Part shown: piece after piece, positions 1 to 11,952 of the stretch
Layout of the letters: every line of letters starts with the position of its first letter
Numbering within the stretch: the stretch's first letter is position 1
Assembly (NCBI RefSeq): GCF_003732225.1
Contig: NZ_MOBJ01000007.1
Span: 124,001-188,000, forward strand
Direction: 5' to 3'
Source of the DNA: Pseudomonas brassicacearum
GTDB lineage: Bacteria > Pseudomonadota > Gammaproteobacteria > Pseudomonadales > Pseudomonadaceae
DNA length: 64,000 bases
Position numbers and translations under genes: made by a program
The notes under the pieces: generated by a model
Told to the model about the DNA's origin: nothing
Seen by the model: only the letters and a program-made list of their open reading frames with translations
Databases searched by the model: none

Positions 1-1354
1 AAGGCTGTGCAGCCACTTGCGAGCCTACGGTGCTTTGCAGGCTCTTGGCGCGACCTTCGCTCTGGCGCAGCTGGAACAGGTCGGCGATTTGCTGGGCCAG
101 GGCCACCGGCTGATCAACACGTTCAATGCCCACGACGGTGCCGCCGTTGGCTTCCCAATCCTGACGGAAGGCTTTGAGTACGCGATCGCCCCATTCGCCT
201 TTCGGCACCAGGGCAGCAGCACGATGCAGGCCGTCGGCGCGTGCGCGACGGGAAACTTCGCGGGCTTCGTCCTCGGCAGCCAGGCCGAACTGGAACAGTT
301 GGGCCGGACCTTGTTCGCCTTCGCTGTAGTTCAGCGCCAGGGTGGTGATCGGCAGTTGCGGGCGAGCGGCGAGTTGTTTGACCAGCGGCTTTTCCAGCGG
401 GCCGATAACCAGTTGCACGCCGTCGGCTTGTGCCTTGCGATAGAAGTCGTCCAGCGAGGTCAGGTGCGAGCTGTCGTAGAATTCGATGGCAGGCGGCTTC
501 TGTCCGGCTTGTTGAGCCTGATAGTGCGCGGCCATGAAACCTTCGCGCAGGGCTTTGGCGACCGAAGCCAGCGGGCCGTCTTGCGGCAGCAGCAAGCCGA
601 TCTTGCTGACCGGTTGGCTCGCCAGTTCCTTGAGTTTGGTCAGCGGCAGTGGCAGCACAATGGCGGCAGGGTGTTTAGGGTGCTGGGCGCGCCAGTTGTC
701 GATGGCGGCCTGTTGCTGTTCCAGCGTAGCGGCGTTTTTCACCGCCACGGCCAGGCTCATCCAGCCGCCGAGGTCGTCGGTGGTGATGGGTTGCAGTTGA
801 TCGGTTGGCAAGGAGGCAATGAGTGCCCAGATGGCCTCATGGTTTTTACTGGCCGCATCGCCGCTAAGCATTGGGGCGATAAAGATGCGCTCGCGGGCGG
901 CGGCCAGGGTCTGGCCGTCAGCTTCAAGGGCACGGGCATGCACGGTGCCGGTACGCACTTGTTGCTCGACTGGCATTTCACCCAGGCGTTGCAGGCTCGG
1001 ATGGCTCAGGGCGGTCAGCGCCGCCTTGGGCTGGTTGCGAGTCATCGCCAGTTCGGCGGCCAGGGTGCTGGCAAAAACCTGTTGGCCGGGCTTCAGCTGG
1101 TCCATCGGGACCTGTTGAAGGATTTGTGCAGACTGGCCGGCGTTGCCCTGGCGGTAGGCCAGGTCTGCCGCGCTCAGGCGCAACAGGGCGGCCTTTTCCG
1201 GAGTTTTGCTGGTGGCAGCCTGTTCGAGCAGTTGCTCGATACTGGCATCCGCAGTCCGTGGAAGTTCGCCAAGGCTGGAGGAGGGCGAGCTGGCGCAAGC
1301 CGCCAACAGGGCAGCGAGGCAGAGGGCAGAGAACAGCCGCAGGCAAGCGATCAT
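1..1354 (-). CDS. lpoA: LpoA-type lipoprotein activator of penicillin-binding protein (3' end outside window)
   Basis: Outer-membrane lipoprotein expected to reach through the periplasm and activate the class A penicillin-binding protein PBP1a. About 451 residues are visible and the C-terminus runs off the left edge. The N-terminus MIACLRLFSALC continues to a lipobox LLAAC (Cys about 20). Residues about 30-240 are helical and repeat-like (TPR-like), followed by a periplasmic-binding-protein-like fold beginning near KIGLLLPQDGPLASVAKA and containing FYDSSH and VIGPLEKPLV. That two-part layout is typical of LpoA. It is divergent from rsmI with about 208 bases between the starts, as in P. aeruginosa. 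A long reading frame on the opposite strand (17-1552) is only its shadow. Confidence 0.9.
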   Translation of the reverse strand, partial: MIACLRLFSALCLAALLAACASSPSSSLGELPRTADASIEQLLEQAATSKTPEKAALLRLSAADLAYRQGNAGQSAQILQQVPMDQLKPGQQVFASTLAAELAMTRNQPKAALTALSHPSLQRLGEMPVEQQVRTGTVHARALEADGQTLAAARERIFIAPMLSGDAASKNHEAIWALIASLPTDQLQPITTDDLGGWMSLAVAVKNAATLEQQQAAIDNWRAQHPKHPAAIVLPLPLTKLKELASQPVSKIGLLLPQDGPLASVAKALREGFMAAHYQAQQAGQKPPAIEFYDSSHLTSLDDFYRKAQADGVQLVIGPLEKPLVKQLAARPQLPITTLALNYSEGEQGPAQLFQFGLAAEDEAREVSRRARADGLHRAAALVPKGEWGDRVLKAFRQDWEANGGTVVGIERVDQPVALAQQIADLFQLRQSEGRAKSLQSTVGSQVAAQP

Positions 1355-1562
1355 GTAATGTTCCTGATACTCGATCAAATTAGCGTGGAATTGTACCCAA
1401 GCGCTGGCCGGGGCGCGATGTTACTGGCGTTAAACCTTCAATTTAGGTCGTGTAAATGTTACGGAGCTCAAGAAAAGGCTGCAGCGCAAGATGGTCGCGG
1501 TGCGCATTCAAAGCGCTTCTACGCGCTACAATGCCGGTTTTACCGATCATGAGGTGTGCGCT

Positions 1563-2435
1563 TTGACTGCTCCAGGTGCTTTGAATTCCGCTGCTGGCTC
1601 GCTTTATGTGGTGGCGACGCCCATCGGCAACCTGGACGACATCAGTGCGCGGGCACTGAAAATCTTGCGTGAGGTGGCGTTGATCGCTGCTGAAGACACT
1701 CGTCACTCCTTGCGGTTGCTGCAACATTTCGGGATCACCACGCCGCTGGCGGCGTGTCATGAGCACAACGAGCGCGATGAGGGCAGTCGCTTCATCACGC
1801 GCTTGCTGGCCGGTGACAATGTCGCGCTGATCTCCGACGCGGGTACGCCGCTGATCTCCGATCCGGGTTATCACCTGGTGCGTCAGGCGCGGGCGGCAGG
1901 TATCAATGTAGTACCGGTTCCCGGTGCTTGCGCGCTGATTGCGGCGTTGTCTGCGGCGGGGTTGCCATCTGACCGGTTCATCTTCGAAGGCTTTTTGCCA
2001 GCCAAGGCCGTGGGGCGACGTGCGCGCCTGGAGGCCATAAAAGAAGAGCCGCGCACACTGATCTTTTACGAAGCGCCGCACCGGATTCTTGAATGCTTGC
2101 AGGATATGGAGCTGGTGTTCGGTGCAGAGCGTCCGGCCTTGCTCGCTCGTGAGCTGACCAAAACCTTCGAAACCCTCAAGGGACTGCCGTTGGCCGAGTT
2201 GCGGGCATTCGTTGAAAACGATAGCAATCAGCAGCGCGGCGAGTGCGTGGTGTTGGTGGCGGGCTGGTCGGCGCCGGAGAGTGAGGAGGCGGTGAGTAGC
2301 GAGGCGATGCGTATTCTCGATCTGCTGCTCGAGGAAATGCCACTCAAGCGTGCCGCGGCTCTGGCGGCGCAAATTACCGGTGAACGCAAGAATGTTCTCT
2401 ATCAAGTCGCCCTGGATAAACAGAAAGGCGAGTAA
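1563..2435 (+). CDS. rsmI: 16S rRNA (cytidine-1402-2'-O)-methyltransferase RsmI
   Basis: SAM-dependent methyltransferase that 2'-O-methylates C1402 in the decoding centre of 16S rRNA; RsmH, encoded nearby, makes the N4 methylation of the same base. The 290-residue protein has the tetrapyrrole-methylase fold signatures YVVATPIGNLDDIS near the N-terminus, AEDTRH, ISDAGTPLISDPG, VPGACALIAALSAAGLP and FYEAPHR. The chosen start is TTG at 1563, giving MTAPGALNSAAG, because GAGGTG at 1551-1556 sits at ideal ribosome-binding distance. A longer in-frame ATG at 1491 adds 24 residues that do not look like the family. It is followed by rnpB on the same strand. Confidence 0.93.
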   Translation: MTAPGALNSAAGSLYVVATPIGNLDDISARALKILREVALIAAEDTRHSLRLLQHFGITTPLAACHEHNERDEGSRFITRLLAGDNVALISDAGTPLISDPGYHLVRQARAAGINVVPVPGACALIAALSAAGLPSDRFIFEGFLPAKAVGRRARLEAIKEEPRTLIFYEAPHRILECLQDMELVFGAERPALLARELTKTFETLKGLPLAELRAFVENDSNQQRGECVVLVAGWSAPESEEAVSSEAMRILDLLLEEMPLKRAAALAAQITGERKNVLYQVALDKQKGE

Positions 2436-2510
2436 GAACGCGGGTTGCAGGGCGGCAAAAGGCTTTTATCGCTTGTTCTTCGGGCTCTCTGCCGTTAACC
2501 TTTGCGGCGG

Positions 2511-2864
2511 AGAGTCGATTGGACAGTCGCTGCCCTCTATGAAAATTAGGGGGGGGAGGAAAGTCCGGGCTCCATAGGGCGAAGTGCCAGGTAATGCCTG
2601 GGAGGCGTGAGCCTACGGAAAGTGCCACAGAAAATAACCGCCTAAGCACTTCGGTGCCGGTAAGGGTGAAAAGGTGCGGTAAGAGCGCACCGCACGACTG
2701 GCAACAGTTCGTGGCTAGGTAAACCCCACTTGGAGCAAGACCAAATAGGGTCCCAAGGCGTGGCCCGCGCTGGGACCGGGTAGGTTGCTAAAGATGTCCA
2801 GTGATGGCCATCGTAGACGAATGACTGTTCAAGACAGAACCCGGCTTATAGATCGACTCTCCAC
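2511..2864 (+). ncRNA. rnpB: RNase P RNA (type A), rnpB
   Basis: Catalytic RNA of ribonuclease P, which matures tRNA 5' ends. The 5' strand AGAGTCGATTGGACAGTCGC and the 3' strand GATCGACTCTCC pair to form P1. Hallmarks in between are the GGGGGGGAGGAAAGTCCGGGCTCC block (2548-2572), AGGGCGAAGTGCCAGGTAA, the CGGTAAGGGTGAAAAGG region, and GACAGAACCCGGCTTATAGATCG near the 3' end. A T-run at 2865-2870 fits termination. A weak sigma70-like promoter lies upstream (TTGTTC at 2473-2478, TAACCT at 2496-2501, 17-base spacer). Its place between rsmI and mraZ is the same as in P. aeruginosa. The exact ends are set by pairing and may be off by a few bases. Confidence 0.97.
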
Positions 2865-3162
2865 CTTTTTGTTCCTTCGGCTTGATTCTTTGGCGGAAGG
2901 ACGTGGTAATACTGATTGGCCATCTGCTGACCCCCTGCAGAGGCTCCGATACAGTAGTGATTACCCTCCCTGCTTGAATCAATAGCAGAAGCGCATTTGT
3001 AATACCGAAAAAATCTTACTCTTAACAAATCACTTTAACTTCTGAACGTAGCCTTCAGCGCTGCTTCAAGTTATTGAGCTGAATCATCCGCCAAATACTC
3101 GTAACCCCTTCTTTTGCAGTGCTAAATCTCCGATCTGTAAGGGTTTTCCTTCAATCCGCGCC

Positions 3163-3192
3163 TTGACGGTGTGGTGGGCGCATTCCTATAGT
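3163..3192 (+). promoter_or_regulatory. Predicted sigma70 promoter of the mraZ/dcw operon
   Basis: TTGACG (-35, 3163-3168), an 18-base spacer and TATAGT (-10, 3187-3192) make a good sigma70 promoter, with transcription expected to start near 3199. It is the only strong promoter seen in the gene-free stretch 2865-3266. The part of that stretch from 2871 to 3162 shows no gene or clear structure. Confidence 0.7.
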
Positions 3193-3200
3193 GTGCGCAA

Positions 3201-3225
3201 GTGGCGGAAAGTGGCATGAAGTGGG
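3201..3225 (+). promoter_or_regulatory. Putative MraZ operator: three GTGG direct repeats
   Basis: GTGGC (3201), GTGGC (3211) and GTGGG (3221) recur at exactly 10-base intervals, each preceded by an A, between the predicted -10 and the mraZ ribosome-binding site. MraZ proteins are known to bind short TGGG-type repeats with 5-base spacers in this position and repress their own operon. The match in place and period is strong; the use of TGGC for two of the three boxes is a deviation. Confidence 0.75.
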
Positions 3226-3266
3226 TTTTTTGAGCGTAAAACGCTAAAATTTGGAGAAACGCTGAC

Positions 3267-3722
3267 GTGTTTCGCGGAGCTAACGCTATCAGTCTCGATG
3301 CAAAAGGCCGTCTCGCCATGCCGAGCCGGTATCGTGACGAGCTCGTTTCGCGAAGTTCCGGGCAATTAATTGTCACAATTGATGCCGTTGATCCTTGTTT
3401 GTGTGTTTACCCACTCGATGAGTGGGAGTTGATTGAAACCAAACTGCGCGCACTGCCTTCGCTTCGCGAAGAGAACCGCCGTTTGCAACGTTTGCTGATT
3501 GGTAATGCCGTCGACCTCGAGCTCGATAGCAGTGGTCGTTTTCTGGTTCCACCGCGTCTGCGCGAATACGCCAAGCTGGATAAGCGCGCGATGCTGGTAG
3601 GCCAACTGAACAAGTTCCAATTGTGGGACGAGGATGCCTGGGATGCAGTTTCTGCTGCTGACCTGGCTGCTATTCAACAACCGGGCGCCATGCCTGATGA
3701 ACTGCGTGATTTGATCCTGTGA
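3267..3722 (+). CDS. mraZ: Transcriptional regulator MraZ
   Basis: DNA-binding regulator of the division and cell wall cluster, with two AbrB/SpoVT-like halves that assemble into rings. The 151-residue protein opens [19 protein letters not shown] and repeats the pattern at [17 protein letters not shown], each half carrying the DxxGR motif. The start is GTG at 3267 behind GGAGAAAC. The stop overlaps the rsmH start (GTGA, 3719-3722), implying translational coupling. It probably represses the promoter through the GTGG repeats just upstream. Confidence 0.96.
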   Translation: MFRGANAISLDAKGRLAMPSRYRDELVSRSSGQLIVTIDAVDPCLCVYPLDEWELIETKLRALPSLREENRRLQRLLIGNAVDLELDSSGRFLVPPRLREYAKLDKRAMLVGQLNKFQLWDEDAWDAVSAADLAAIQQPGAMPDELRDLIL

Positions 3723-4662
3723 CTATTGATAGCGGCTTTAACCACATCACCGTACTGCTTGACGAAGCCGTCGAGGCTCTCGCCGTACGCCCTGATGGCT
3801 GCTATCTGGATGGCACGTTCGGGCGCGGCGGGCATAGCCGTCTGATTCTCAGCCAGCTCGGTCCCGATGGTCGGTTGCTGGGGTTCGACAAAGATCCTCA
3901 GGCGATTGCCACCGGGCAAACGCTAGCGGCCGAAGACGGCCGCTTTGTCGTTGTGCAGCGCAGCTTTGCCGAGCTCGGTTCGGAAGTTGCCGAGCGCGGT
4001 CTGGCCGGCAAGGTCAGCGGCGTTCTGCTCGACCTGGGCGTGTCTTCGCCACAGCTCGACGACCCGGAGCGTGGCTTCAGTTTCCTCAATGATGGTCCGT
4101 TGGACATGCGCATGGACCCGTCTCGCGGGATCAGTGCGGCAGAGTTCGTCAATACCGCACCCGTCGAAGAAATTGCCCGCGTGTTCAAGGAATACGGCGA
4201 AGAGCGTTTCTCCGGTCGTATGGCCCGTGCCGTGGCCGAGCGTCGCGACATCAAGCCCTTCGAGCGCACTGGCGATCTGGCTGAAGTCCTGAAAGTCGCC
4301 AACCCTGCCTGGGAAAAGGGCAAGAACCCGGCGACCCGCGCGTTCCAGGGCCTGCGAATTCACGTCAACAACGAGTTGGGCGATCTTGAAGCCGGTCTTG
4401 AAGCAGCCCTTGAAGCGCTGGAGATCGGTGGCCGTCTGGTAGTGATCAGCTTCCACTCGCTGGAAGACCGCATCGTCAAACTGTTCATGCGCAAACTGGT
4501 CAAGGGTGAAGCCGATAACCTGCCGCGCAATCTGCCGGTGCGGCACGTCGCCTTCGAGCCGAAAATCAAAGTCCATGGCAAAACGCAGACGGCCTCCGAA
4601 GCCGAGCTCAAAGCCAACCCTCGTTCCCGTAGCGCTGTCATGCGTGTGGCGGAGAAACTTCG

Positions 4663-4666
<4 letters not shown>
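3719..4666 (+). CDS. rsmH: 16S rRNA (cytosine-1402-N4)-methyltransferase RsmH (MraW)
   Basis: Adds the N4-methyl group to C1402 of 16S rRNA using SAM. The 315-residue protein has [13 protein letters not shown] at the N-terminus, the SAM-binding [35 protein letters not shown], and the C-terminal [13 protein letters not shown] and [14 protein letters not shown], all standard for the family. The GTG start overlaps the mraZ stop by four bases and the stop overlaps the ftsL start. With rsmI, the window encodes both enzymes that modify this one nucleotide. Confidence 0.97.
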
Positions 4667-6694
<2,028 letters not shown>

Positions 6695-6695
<1 letters not shown>

Positions 6696-8158
6696 TGTCT
6701 CTTAGCCTGAACAAGATTTTCGCCCACGCTGGCCGTGATCTGTTGATTCGCGAACTGACCCTGGACAGCCGTAATGTCCGTGCAGGCGACCTGTTCCTGG
6801 CCGTCCCCGGTGGCAAGTTCGATGGTCGTGCACACATTGCCGACGCCTTGCAGCGCGGTGCCGCGGCTGTCGCTTATGAAGTTGAAGGCGCGACCGTTCT
6901 GCCGATTACCGAAGTACCGCTGATTCCGGTCAAGGGCCTGGCTGCGCAGCTGTCGGACATTGCCGGGCGTTTTTATGGCGACCCGAGCCGCAACCTGAAC
7001 CTGATTGGCGTGACCGGTACCAACGGTAAAACCAGCGTGACCCAACTGGTCGCGCAGGCGCTGGATCTGCTGGGCCAGCACTGCGGCATCGTTGGCACCT
7101 TGGGCACCGGTTTCTACGGTGCACTGGAAAGCGGCCTGCACACCACCCCGAACCCGATTGCCGTACAGGCGACCCTGGCCGACCTGAAAAAGGCCGGCGC
7201 CAAGGCAGTGGCCATGGAAGTGTCCTCCCACGGTCTGGACCAGGGGCGCGTCACCGCATTGGCGTTCGATGTGGCGGTGATGACCAACCTGTCGCGCGAT
7301 CACCTGGATTATCACGGGACGATGCAAGCCTACGGCGAGGCCAAGGCCAAGCTGTTCGAATGGAACGATCTGAAGTGCCGGGTGATCAATCTCGACGACG
7401 AATTCGGTCGGCAACTGGCCGCTGAAAAACGTGAGTCGCGCCTGATCACCTACAGCCTCGAAGACGCCAGCGCGTATCTGTATTGCCGTGAAGCGCAGTT
7501 TGACGACGAAGGCGTGCGCGCTACGTTGGTGACGCCGCAGGGCGAACACCATTTGCGCAGTGCCTTGCTCGGTCGTTTCAACCTGAGCAACGTGCTGGCC
7601 GCTGTCGGTGCCTTGCTCGGTCTGGATTACGCGCTGGATGAAATCCTCCGCGTGCTGCCAAAACTCGAAGGCCCGGCCGGTCGCATGCAGCGCCTGGGCG
7701 GCGGCACTCAGCCGCTGGTGGTGGTCGATTACGCCCACACCCCGGATGCGCTGGAAAAAGTCTTGATGGCTCTGCGTCCGCACGCCAAGGGCAAATTGCT
7801 CTGCCTGTTCGGTTGCGGCGGTGATCGCGATCGCGGCAAGCGTCCGCTGATGGCCGAAGTGGTCGAGCGTCTGGCGGATGGTGTGCTGGTCACTGATGAC
7901 AACCCGCGCAGCGAAGACCCTGCACAGATTTTCGACGATATCCGCGCCGGGTTCACGGCGGTGGAAAGCGTCCGTTTCGTCGCCGGCCGTGGCCAGGCGA
8001 TAGCCCAGTTGATCGCCAGCGCCAGCGCAGATGACGTGATTGTTCTGGCCGGTAAAGGTCACGAGGACTATCAGGAAATCAACGGCGAACGCCATGACTT
8101 CTCCGATCTGGTGGAGGCCGACCGTGCCTTGACCGCGTGGGAGGTGGCCCATGCTTAA
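6695..8158 (+). CDS. murE: UDP-MurNAc-L-Ala-D-Glu:meso-DAP ligase MurE
   Basis: Cytoplasmic ATP-dependent ligase that adds meso-diaminopimelate to UDP-MurNAc-dipeptide. The 487-residue protein has the Mur ligase P-loop GVTGTNGKTSV (near residues 106-116), the central-domain motif TNLSRDHLDYHG, VVDYAHTPDALEK, and the DDNPRSEDP motif that selects meso-DAP over lysine. It overlaps murF by eight bases, and murE and murF are expected to act consecutively. Confidence 0.97.
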
Positions 8159-9518
8159 AGCCTTGACGTTGAGCGAAGTGGCCGGTCCATTGGCTGGGCG
8201 TGTGCTGGCTGCCGATTGCAGCTTCGATGGTGTCAGCATCGACAGCCGGGCAATCAAGCCGGGCCAGTTGTTTGTTGCCCTGACCGGACCACGTTTCGAT
8301 GGTCATGACTACTTGAACGACGTTGCTGCCAAAGGCGCGGTCGCAGCCCTGGTCGAGCGCGAAGTGACGAACAGCACATTGCCGCAGTTGTTGGTCAAGG
8401 ACACCCGTCAGGCCTTGGGCGAACTCGGCGCGCTGAACCGTGCGGCGTATTCGAACCCGGTCGCGGCGATCACCGGTTCCAGCGGCAAAACCACGGTCAA
8501 GGAAATGCTCGCGAGCATTCTGCGCACACGCGGGCCGGTGCTGGCGACCCGTGGCAACCTGAACAATGACCTCGGCGTTCCGCTGACCTTGCTCGAACTG
8601 GCCGCGGAACATACAGCCGCAGTCATCGAACTCGGTGCTTCGCGGATCGGCGAGATTGCCTACACCGTCGGCATGACCAAACCGCATGTGGCCGTGATCA
8701 ACAACGCCGGGACCGCCCACGTCGGTGAATTCGGCGGGCCGGAAAAAATCGTTGAAGCCAAGGGCGAGATTCTCGAAGGGCTGGACGCCGATGGCGTCGC
8801 CGTTTTGAATCTCGACGACAAGGCTTTTGATATCTGGAAAAAACGTGCCGCCGGTCGCCAGGTGCTGAGCTTTGCCCTGAACGACAGCCGTGCGGATTTC
8901 CACGCCAGCGATCTGGACCGTGACGCGCGCGGTTGCTCGTCCTTCAAGCTGCACAGCCCGCAGGGTGTCGAGCATGTTCAGTTGAACCTGCTCGGCAACC
9001 ACAACGTTGCCAATGCTTTGGCCGCCGCGGCGGCTGCCCACGCGTTGGGCGTGTCGTTGTTCGGTATCGCCACGGGGCTGAATGCGGTGCAACCGGTCAA
9101 GGGCCGTGCCGTCGCACAACTGGCGACCAATGGCATGCGGGTCATTGATGATTCTTACAACGCGAACCCCACCTCGATGTGCGCCGCCGTTGATATACTC
9201 GCCGGCTTTTCCGGCCGCACCGTTCTGGTGCTCGGAGATATTGGCGAGTTGGGCGAGTGGGCGGAGCAGGGGCACCGCGACGTTGGCGCGTATGCCAGCG
9301 GCAAGGTTTCCGCGCTTTACGCCGTTGGCCCGATGATGGCGCATTCCGTCGCAGCCTTCGGTGAGCAGGCTCGTCACTTTGCCAATCAGGCTGATCTGAT
9401 CGCGGCGCTGGGCGCCGAACACGATACAAACACCACTATTTTGATCAAGGGCTCGCGCAGCGCTGCGATGGAAAACGTCGTTGCGGCTTTGTGCGGTTCG
9501 AGCGGGGAGAAACATTAA
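8151..9518 (+). CDS. murF: UDP-MurNAc-tripeptide:D-Ala-D-Ala ligase MurF
   Basis: Adds D-Ala-D-Ala to UDP-MurNAc-tripeptide, completing the cytoplasmic pentapeptide precursor. The 455 residues include the ATP-binding [41 protein letters not shown] and the C-terminal [13 protein letters not shown], all typical of MurF. The ATG at 8151 lies inside the last codons of murE. The stop TAA shares a base with the mraY start. Confidence 0.97.
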   Translation: MLKALTLSEVAGPLAGRVLAADCSFDGVSIDSRAIKPGQLFVALTGPRFDGHDYLNDVAAKGAVAALVEREVTNSTLPQLLVKDTRQALGELGALNRAAYSNPVAAITGSSGKTTVKEMLASILRTRGPVLATRGNLNNDLGVPLTLLELAAEHTAAVIELGASRIGEIAYTVGMTKPHVAVINNAGTAHVGEFGGPEKIVEAKGEILEGLDADGVAVLNLDDKAFDIWKKRAAGRQVLSFALNDSRADFHASDLDRDARGCSSFKLHSPQGVEHVQLNLLGNHNVANALAAAAAAHALGVSLFGIATGLNAVQPVKGRAVAQLATNGMRVIDDSYNANPTSMCAAVDILAGFSGRTVLVLGDIGELGEWAEQGHRDVGAYASGKVSALYAVGPMMAHSVAAFGEQARHFANQADLIAALGAEHDTNTTILIKGSRSAAMENVVAALCGSSGEKH

Positions 9519-10600
9519 TGCTGCTGTTGTTAGCGGAGTATCTGCAACAGTTCTACAAAGGCTTCGCGGTCTTTCAGTACCTGACCCTGCGCGGGATTCT
9601 CGGTGTACTGACCGCCCTGTCTTTGTCGCTGTGCCTGGGTCCCTGGATGATCCGCACCTTGCAGAACCGCCAGATCGGCCAGTCGGTCCGTAATGATGGC
9701 CCGCAATCGCACTTGTCCAAGTCGGGCACTCCGACCATGGGCGGCGCACTGATTCTGACCGCCATCGGCGTCAGTACCTTGCTTTGGGCTGACCTGCACA
9801 ACCGCTATGTCTGGGTCGTGTTGCTGGTCACCCTGCTGTTCGGTGCGGTGGGCTGGGTCGACGATTACCGCAAAGTGATCGAGAAGAACTCCCGTGGCTT
9901 GCCGAGCCGCTGGAAATACTTCTGGCAGTCGGTGTTCGGTCTGGGCGCGGCGATCTTTCTTTATATGACTGCACCAAGCGCGGTTGAAACGACCTTGATC
10001 GTGCCGATGTTCAAAGATGCCAGCATCGCGCTCGGCATTGGCTTCGTGGTCCTGACCTACTTCGTGATCGTCGGCTCCAGCAACGCGGTCAACCTGACCG
10101 ATGGCCTCGACGGCCTGGCGATCATGCCAACCGTGATGGTCGGCGGTGCACTGGGGATCTTCTGCTACCTGTCGGGTAACGTGAAGTTCGCCGAATACCT
10201 GTTGATCCCTTATGTGCCGGGCGCGGGTGAGCTGATCGTGTTCTGCGGCGCGCTGATCGGTGCCGGCCTGGGTTTCCTCTGGTTCAACACCTACCCGGCT
10301 CAAGTCTTCATGGGCGACGTCGGCGCACTGGCGCTGGGCGCAGCTTTGGGCACCATCGCAGTGATCGTCCGTCAGGAAATCGTCCTGTTCATCATGGGCG
10401 GTGTGTTCGTGATGGAAACCCTGTCGGTGGTTATTCAGGTTGCCTCTTTCAAACTGACCGGTCGCCGGGTATTCCGCATGGCACCGATTCACCACCACTT
10501 TGAACTCAAGGGCTGGCCCGAGCCACGCGTGATCGTCCGTTTCTGGATCATCACCGTGATTCTCGTACTGGTCGGCCTTGCCACCCTGAAGCTGAGGTAG
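9518..10600 (+). CDS. mraY: Phospho-MurNAc-pentapeptide transferase MraY
   Basis: Integral membrane enzyme that moves phospho-MurNAc-pentapeptide onto undecaprenyl phosphate to form lipid I. The 360 residues have about ten membrane segments and the family motifs GTPTMGG (after the first loop), VDDYRKV (catalytic Asp pair region), [10 protein letters not shown] and [12 protein letters not shown]. The start is ATG at 9518 ([12 protein letters not shown]) behind GGGGAGAAA. A longer in-frame start at 9491 lies within murF and adds nine residues without family support. Confidence 0.97.
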   Translation: MLLLLAEYLQQFYKGFAVFQYLTLRGILGVLTALSLSLCLGPWMIRTLQNRQIGQSVRNDGPQSHLSKSGTPTMGGALILTAIGVSTLLWADLHNRYVWVVLLVTLLFGAVGWVDDYRKVIEKNSRGLPSRWKYFWQSVFGLGAAIFLYMTAPSAVETTLIVPMFKDASIALGIGFVVLTYFVIVGSSNAVNLTDGLDGLAIMPTVMVGGALGIFCYLSGNVKFAEYLLIPYVPGAGELIVFCGALIGAGLGFLWFNTYPAQVFMGDVGALALGAALGTIAVIVRQEIVLFIMGGVFVMETLSVVIQVASFKLTGRRVFRMAPIHHHFELKGWPEPRVIVRFWIITVILVLVGLATLKLR

Positions 10601-10605
10601 AACGA

Positions 10606-11952
10606 GTGTCTCTGATCGCTTCTGACCACTTCCGCATCGTTGTCGGCCTCGGCAAGAGCGGCATGTCCCTGGTTCGCTTCCTGGCGAACCGGGGTGTGTC
10701 GTTCGCTGTCGCCGATACGCGGGAAAATCCACCGGAACTGGTCACGCTGCGCCGTGACTATCCGCACGTGGAAGTGCGTTGTGGCGAGCTGGATGTCGAA
10801 TTCCTTTGCCGTGCCGACGAGCTCTACGTGAGCCCGGGCCTGGCCTTGTCGACTCCGGCCCTGCAAGCCGCCGCGGCTCGTGGCGTGAAGTTGTCCGGTG
10901 ATATCGAATTGTTCGCACGTAACGCGAAGGCGCCGATTGTCGCCATCAGCGGCTCCAACGCGAAAAGCACCGTGACCACCCTGGTCGGCGAAATGGCGGC
11001 TGCGGCTGGCAAGCGCGTGGCGGTGGGCGGCAACCTCGGAACTCCGGCGCTCGACCTGTTGAGTGATGATGTCGAGTTGTACGTGATGGAGCTCTCGAGC
11101 TTCCAGCTGGAGACCACCGACCATCTGGGCGCCGAAGTGGCCACCGTGCTGAACGTCAGCGAAGACCATATGGACCGTTACAGCGGCCTGCCGGCGTATC
11201 ACCTGGCCAAGCACCGGATCTTCCGTGGTGCCAGGCAAGTGGTGGTCAATCGTCAGGATGCGCTGAGCCGTCCGTTGATGGGCGAGGGCCTGCCATGCTG
11301 GACCTTCGGTCTGAGCAAACCTGATTTCAAGGCCTTTGGTCTGCGTGAGGAAAATGGCGAGAAATATCTGGCCTTTGAATTCCAGAACCTGATGCCTGTG
11401 CGTGAACTGAAAATTCGTGGCGCGCATAACCAGTCCAACGCCCTCGCGGCATTGGCCCTGGGGCACGCCGTCGGCCTGCCGTTCGACGCCATGTTGTCGA
11501 GCCTGCGCACCTTCGCCGGGCTTGAGCATCGCTGCCAGTGGGTTCGTGACCTGGATGGCGTGAGTTACTACAACGATTCCAAAGCCACCAACGTTGGTGC
11601 TGCGCTGGCCGCCATCGAAGGTTTGGGCGCGGACATCGAAGGCAAGCTGGTGCTGATCGCCGGTGGCGACGGCAAAGGGGCCGAGTTCAAGGATCTGCGT
11701 GATCCGGTCGCGGCCAACTGCCGCACCGTGGTGTTGATGGGCCGTGACTCCGAACTGATTGGCCAGGCCATTGGCGATGCCGTACCACTGATTCGCGTCA
11801 ACTCGCTGATCGAAGCGGTCGAGCAATGTCGCGCTATCGCCCAGCCAGGCGATGCCGTGCTGCTGTCGCCAGCCTGCGCCAGTTTCGACATGTTCAAGAA
11901 CTACGAAGAGCGTGGGCATTTGTTTGCCCAAGCCGTGGAGGACTTGGCATGA
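10606..11952 (+). CDS. murD: UDP-MurNAc-L-Ala:D-Glu ligase MurD
   Basis: Adds D-glutamate to UDP-MurNAc-L-alanine with ATP. The 448-residue protein has an N-terminal Rossmann-like UDP-binding domain (VVGLGKSGMSLVRFL), the P-loop ISGSNAKSTVTTLV, ELSSFQLETT, NVSEDHMDRY and the C-terminal DSKATNVGA. In the P-loop Ala stands where many MurDs have Gly (GTNGKS), as seen in other pseudomonads. It has a GTG start five bases after mraY and overlaps ftsW by four bases. Confidence 0.96.
   Translation: MSLIASDHFRIVVGLGKSGMSLVRFLANRGVSFAVADTRENPPELVTLRRDYPHVEVRCGELDVEFLCRADELYVSPGLALSTPALQAAAARGVKLSGDIELFARNAKAPIVAISGSNAKSTVTTLVGEMAAAAGKRVAVGGNLGTPALDLLSDDVELYVMELSSFQLETTDHLGAEVATVLNVSEDHMDRYSGLPAYHLAKHRIFRGARQVVVNRQDALSRPLMGEGLPCWTFGLSKPDFKAFGLREENGEKYLAFEFQNLMPVRELKIRGAHNQSNALAALALGHAVGLPFDAMLSSLRTFAGLEHRCQWVRDLDGVSYYNDSKATNVGAALAAIEGLGADIEGKLVLIAGGDGKGAEFKDLRDPVAANCRTVVLMGRDSELIGQAIGDAVPLIRVNSLIEAVEQCRAIAQPGDAVLLSPACASFDMFKNYEERGHLFAQAVEDLA

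Noticed and set aside
17..1552. Long plus-strand frame of 511 codons
   Set aside because: It is antisense to lpoA, whose minus-strand frame has a lipobox and family motifs; the plus frame has none.
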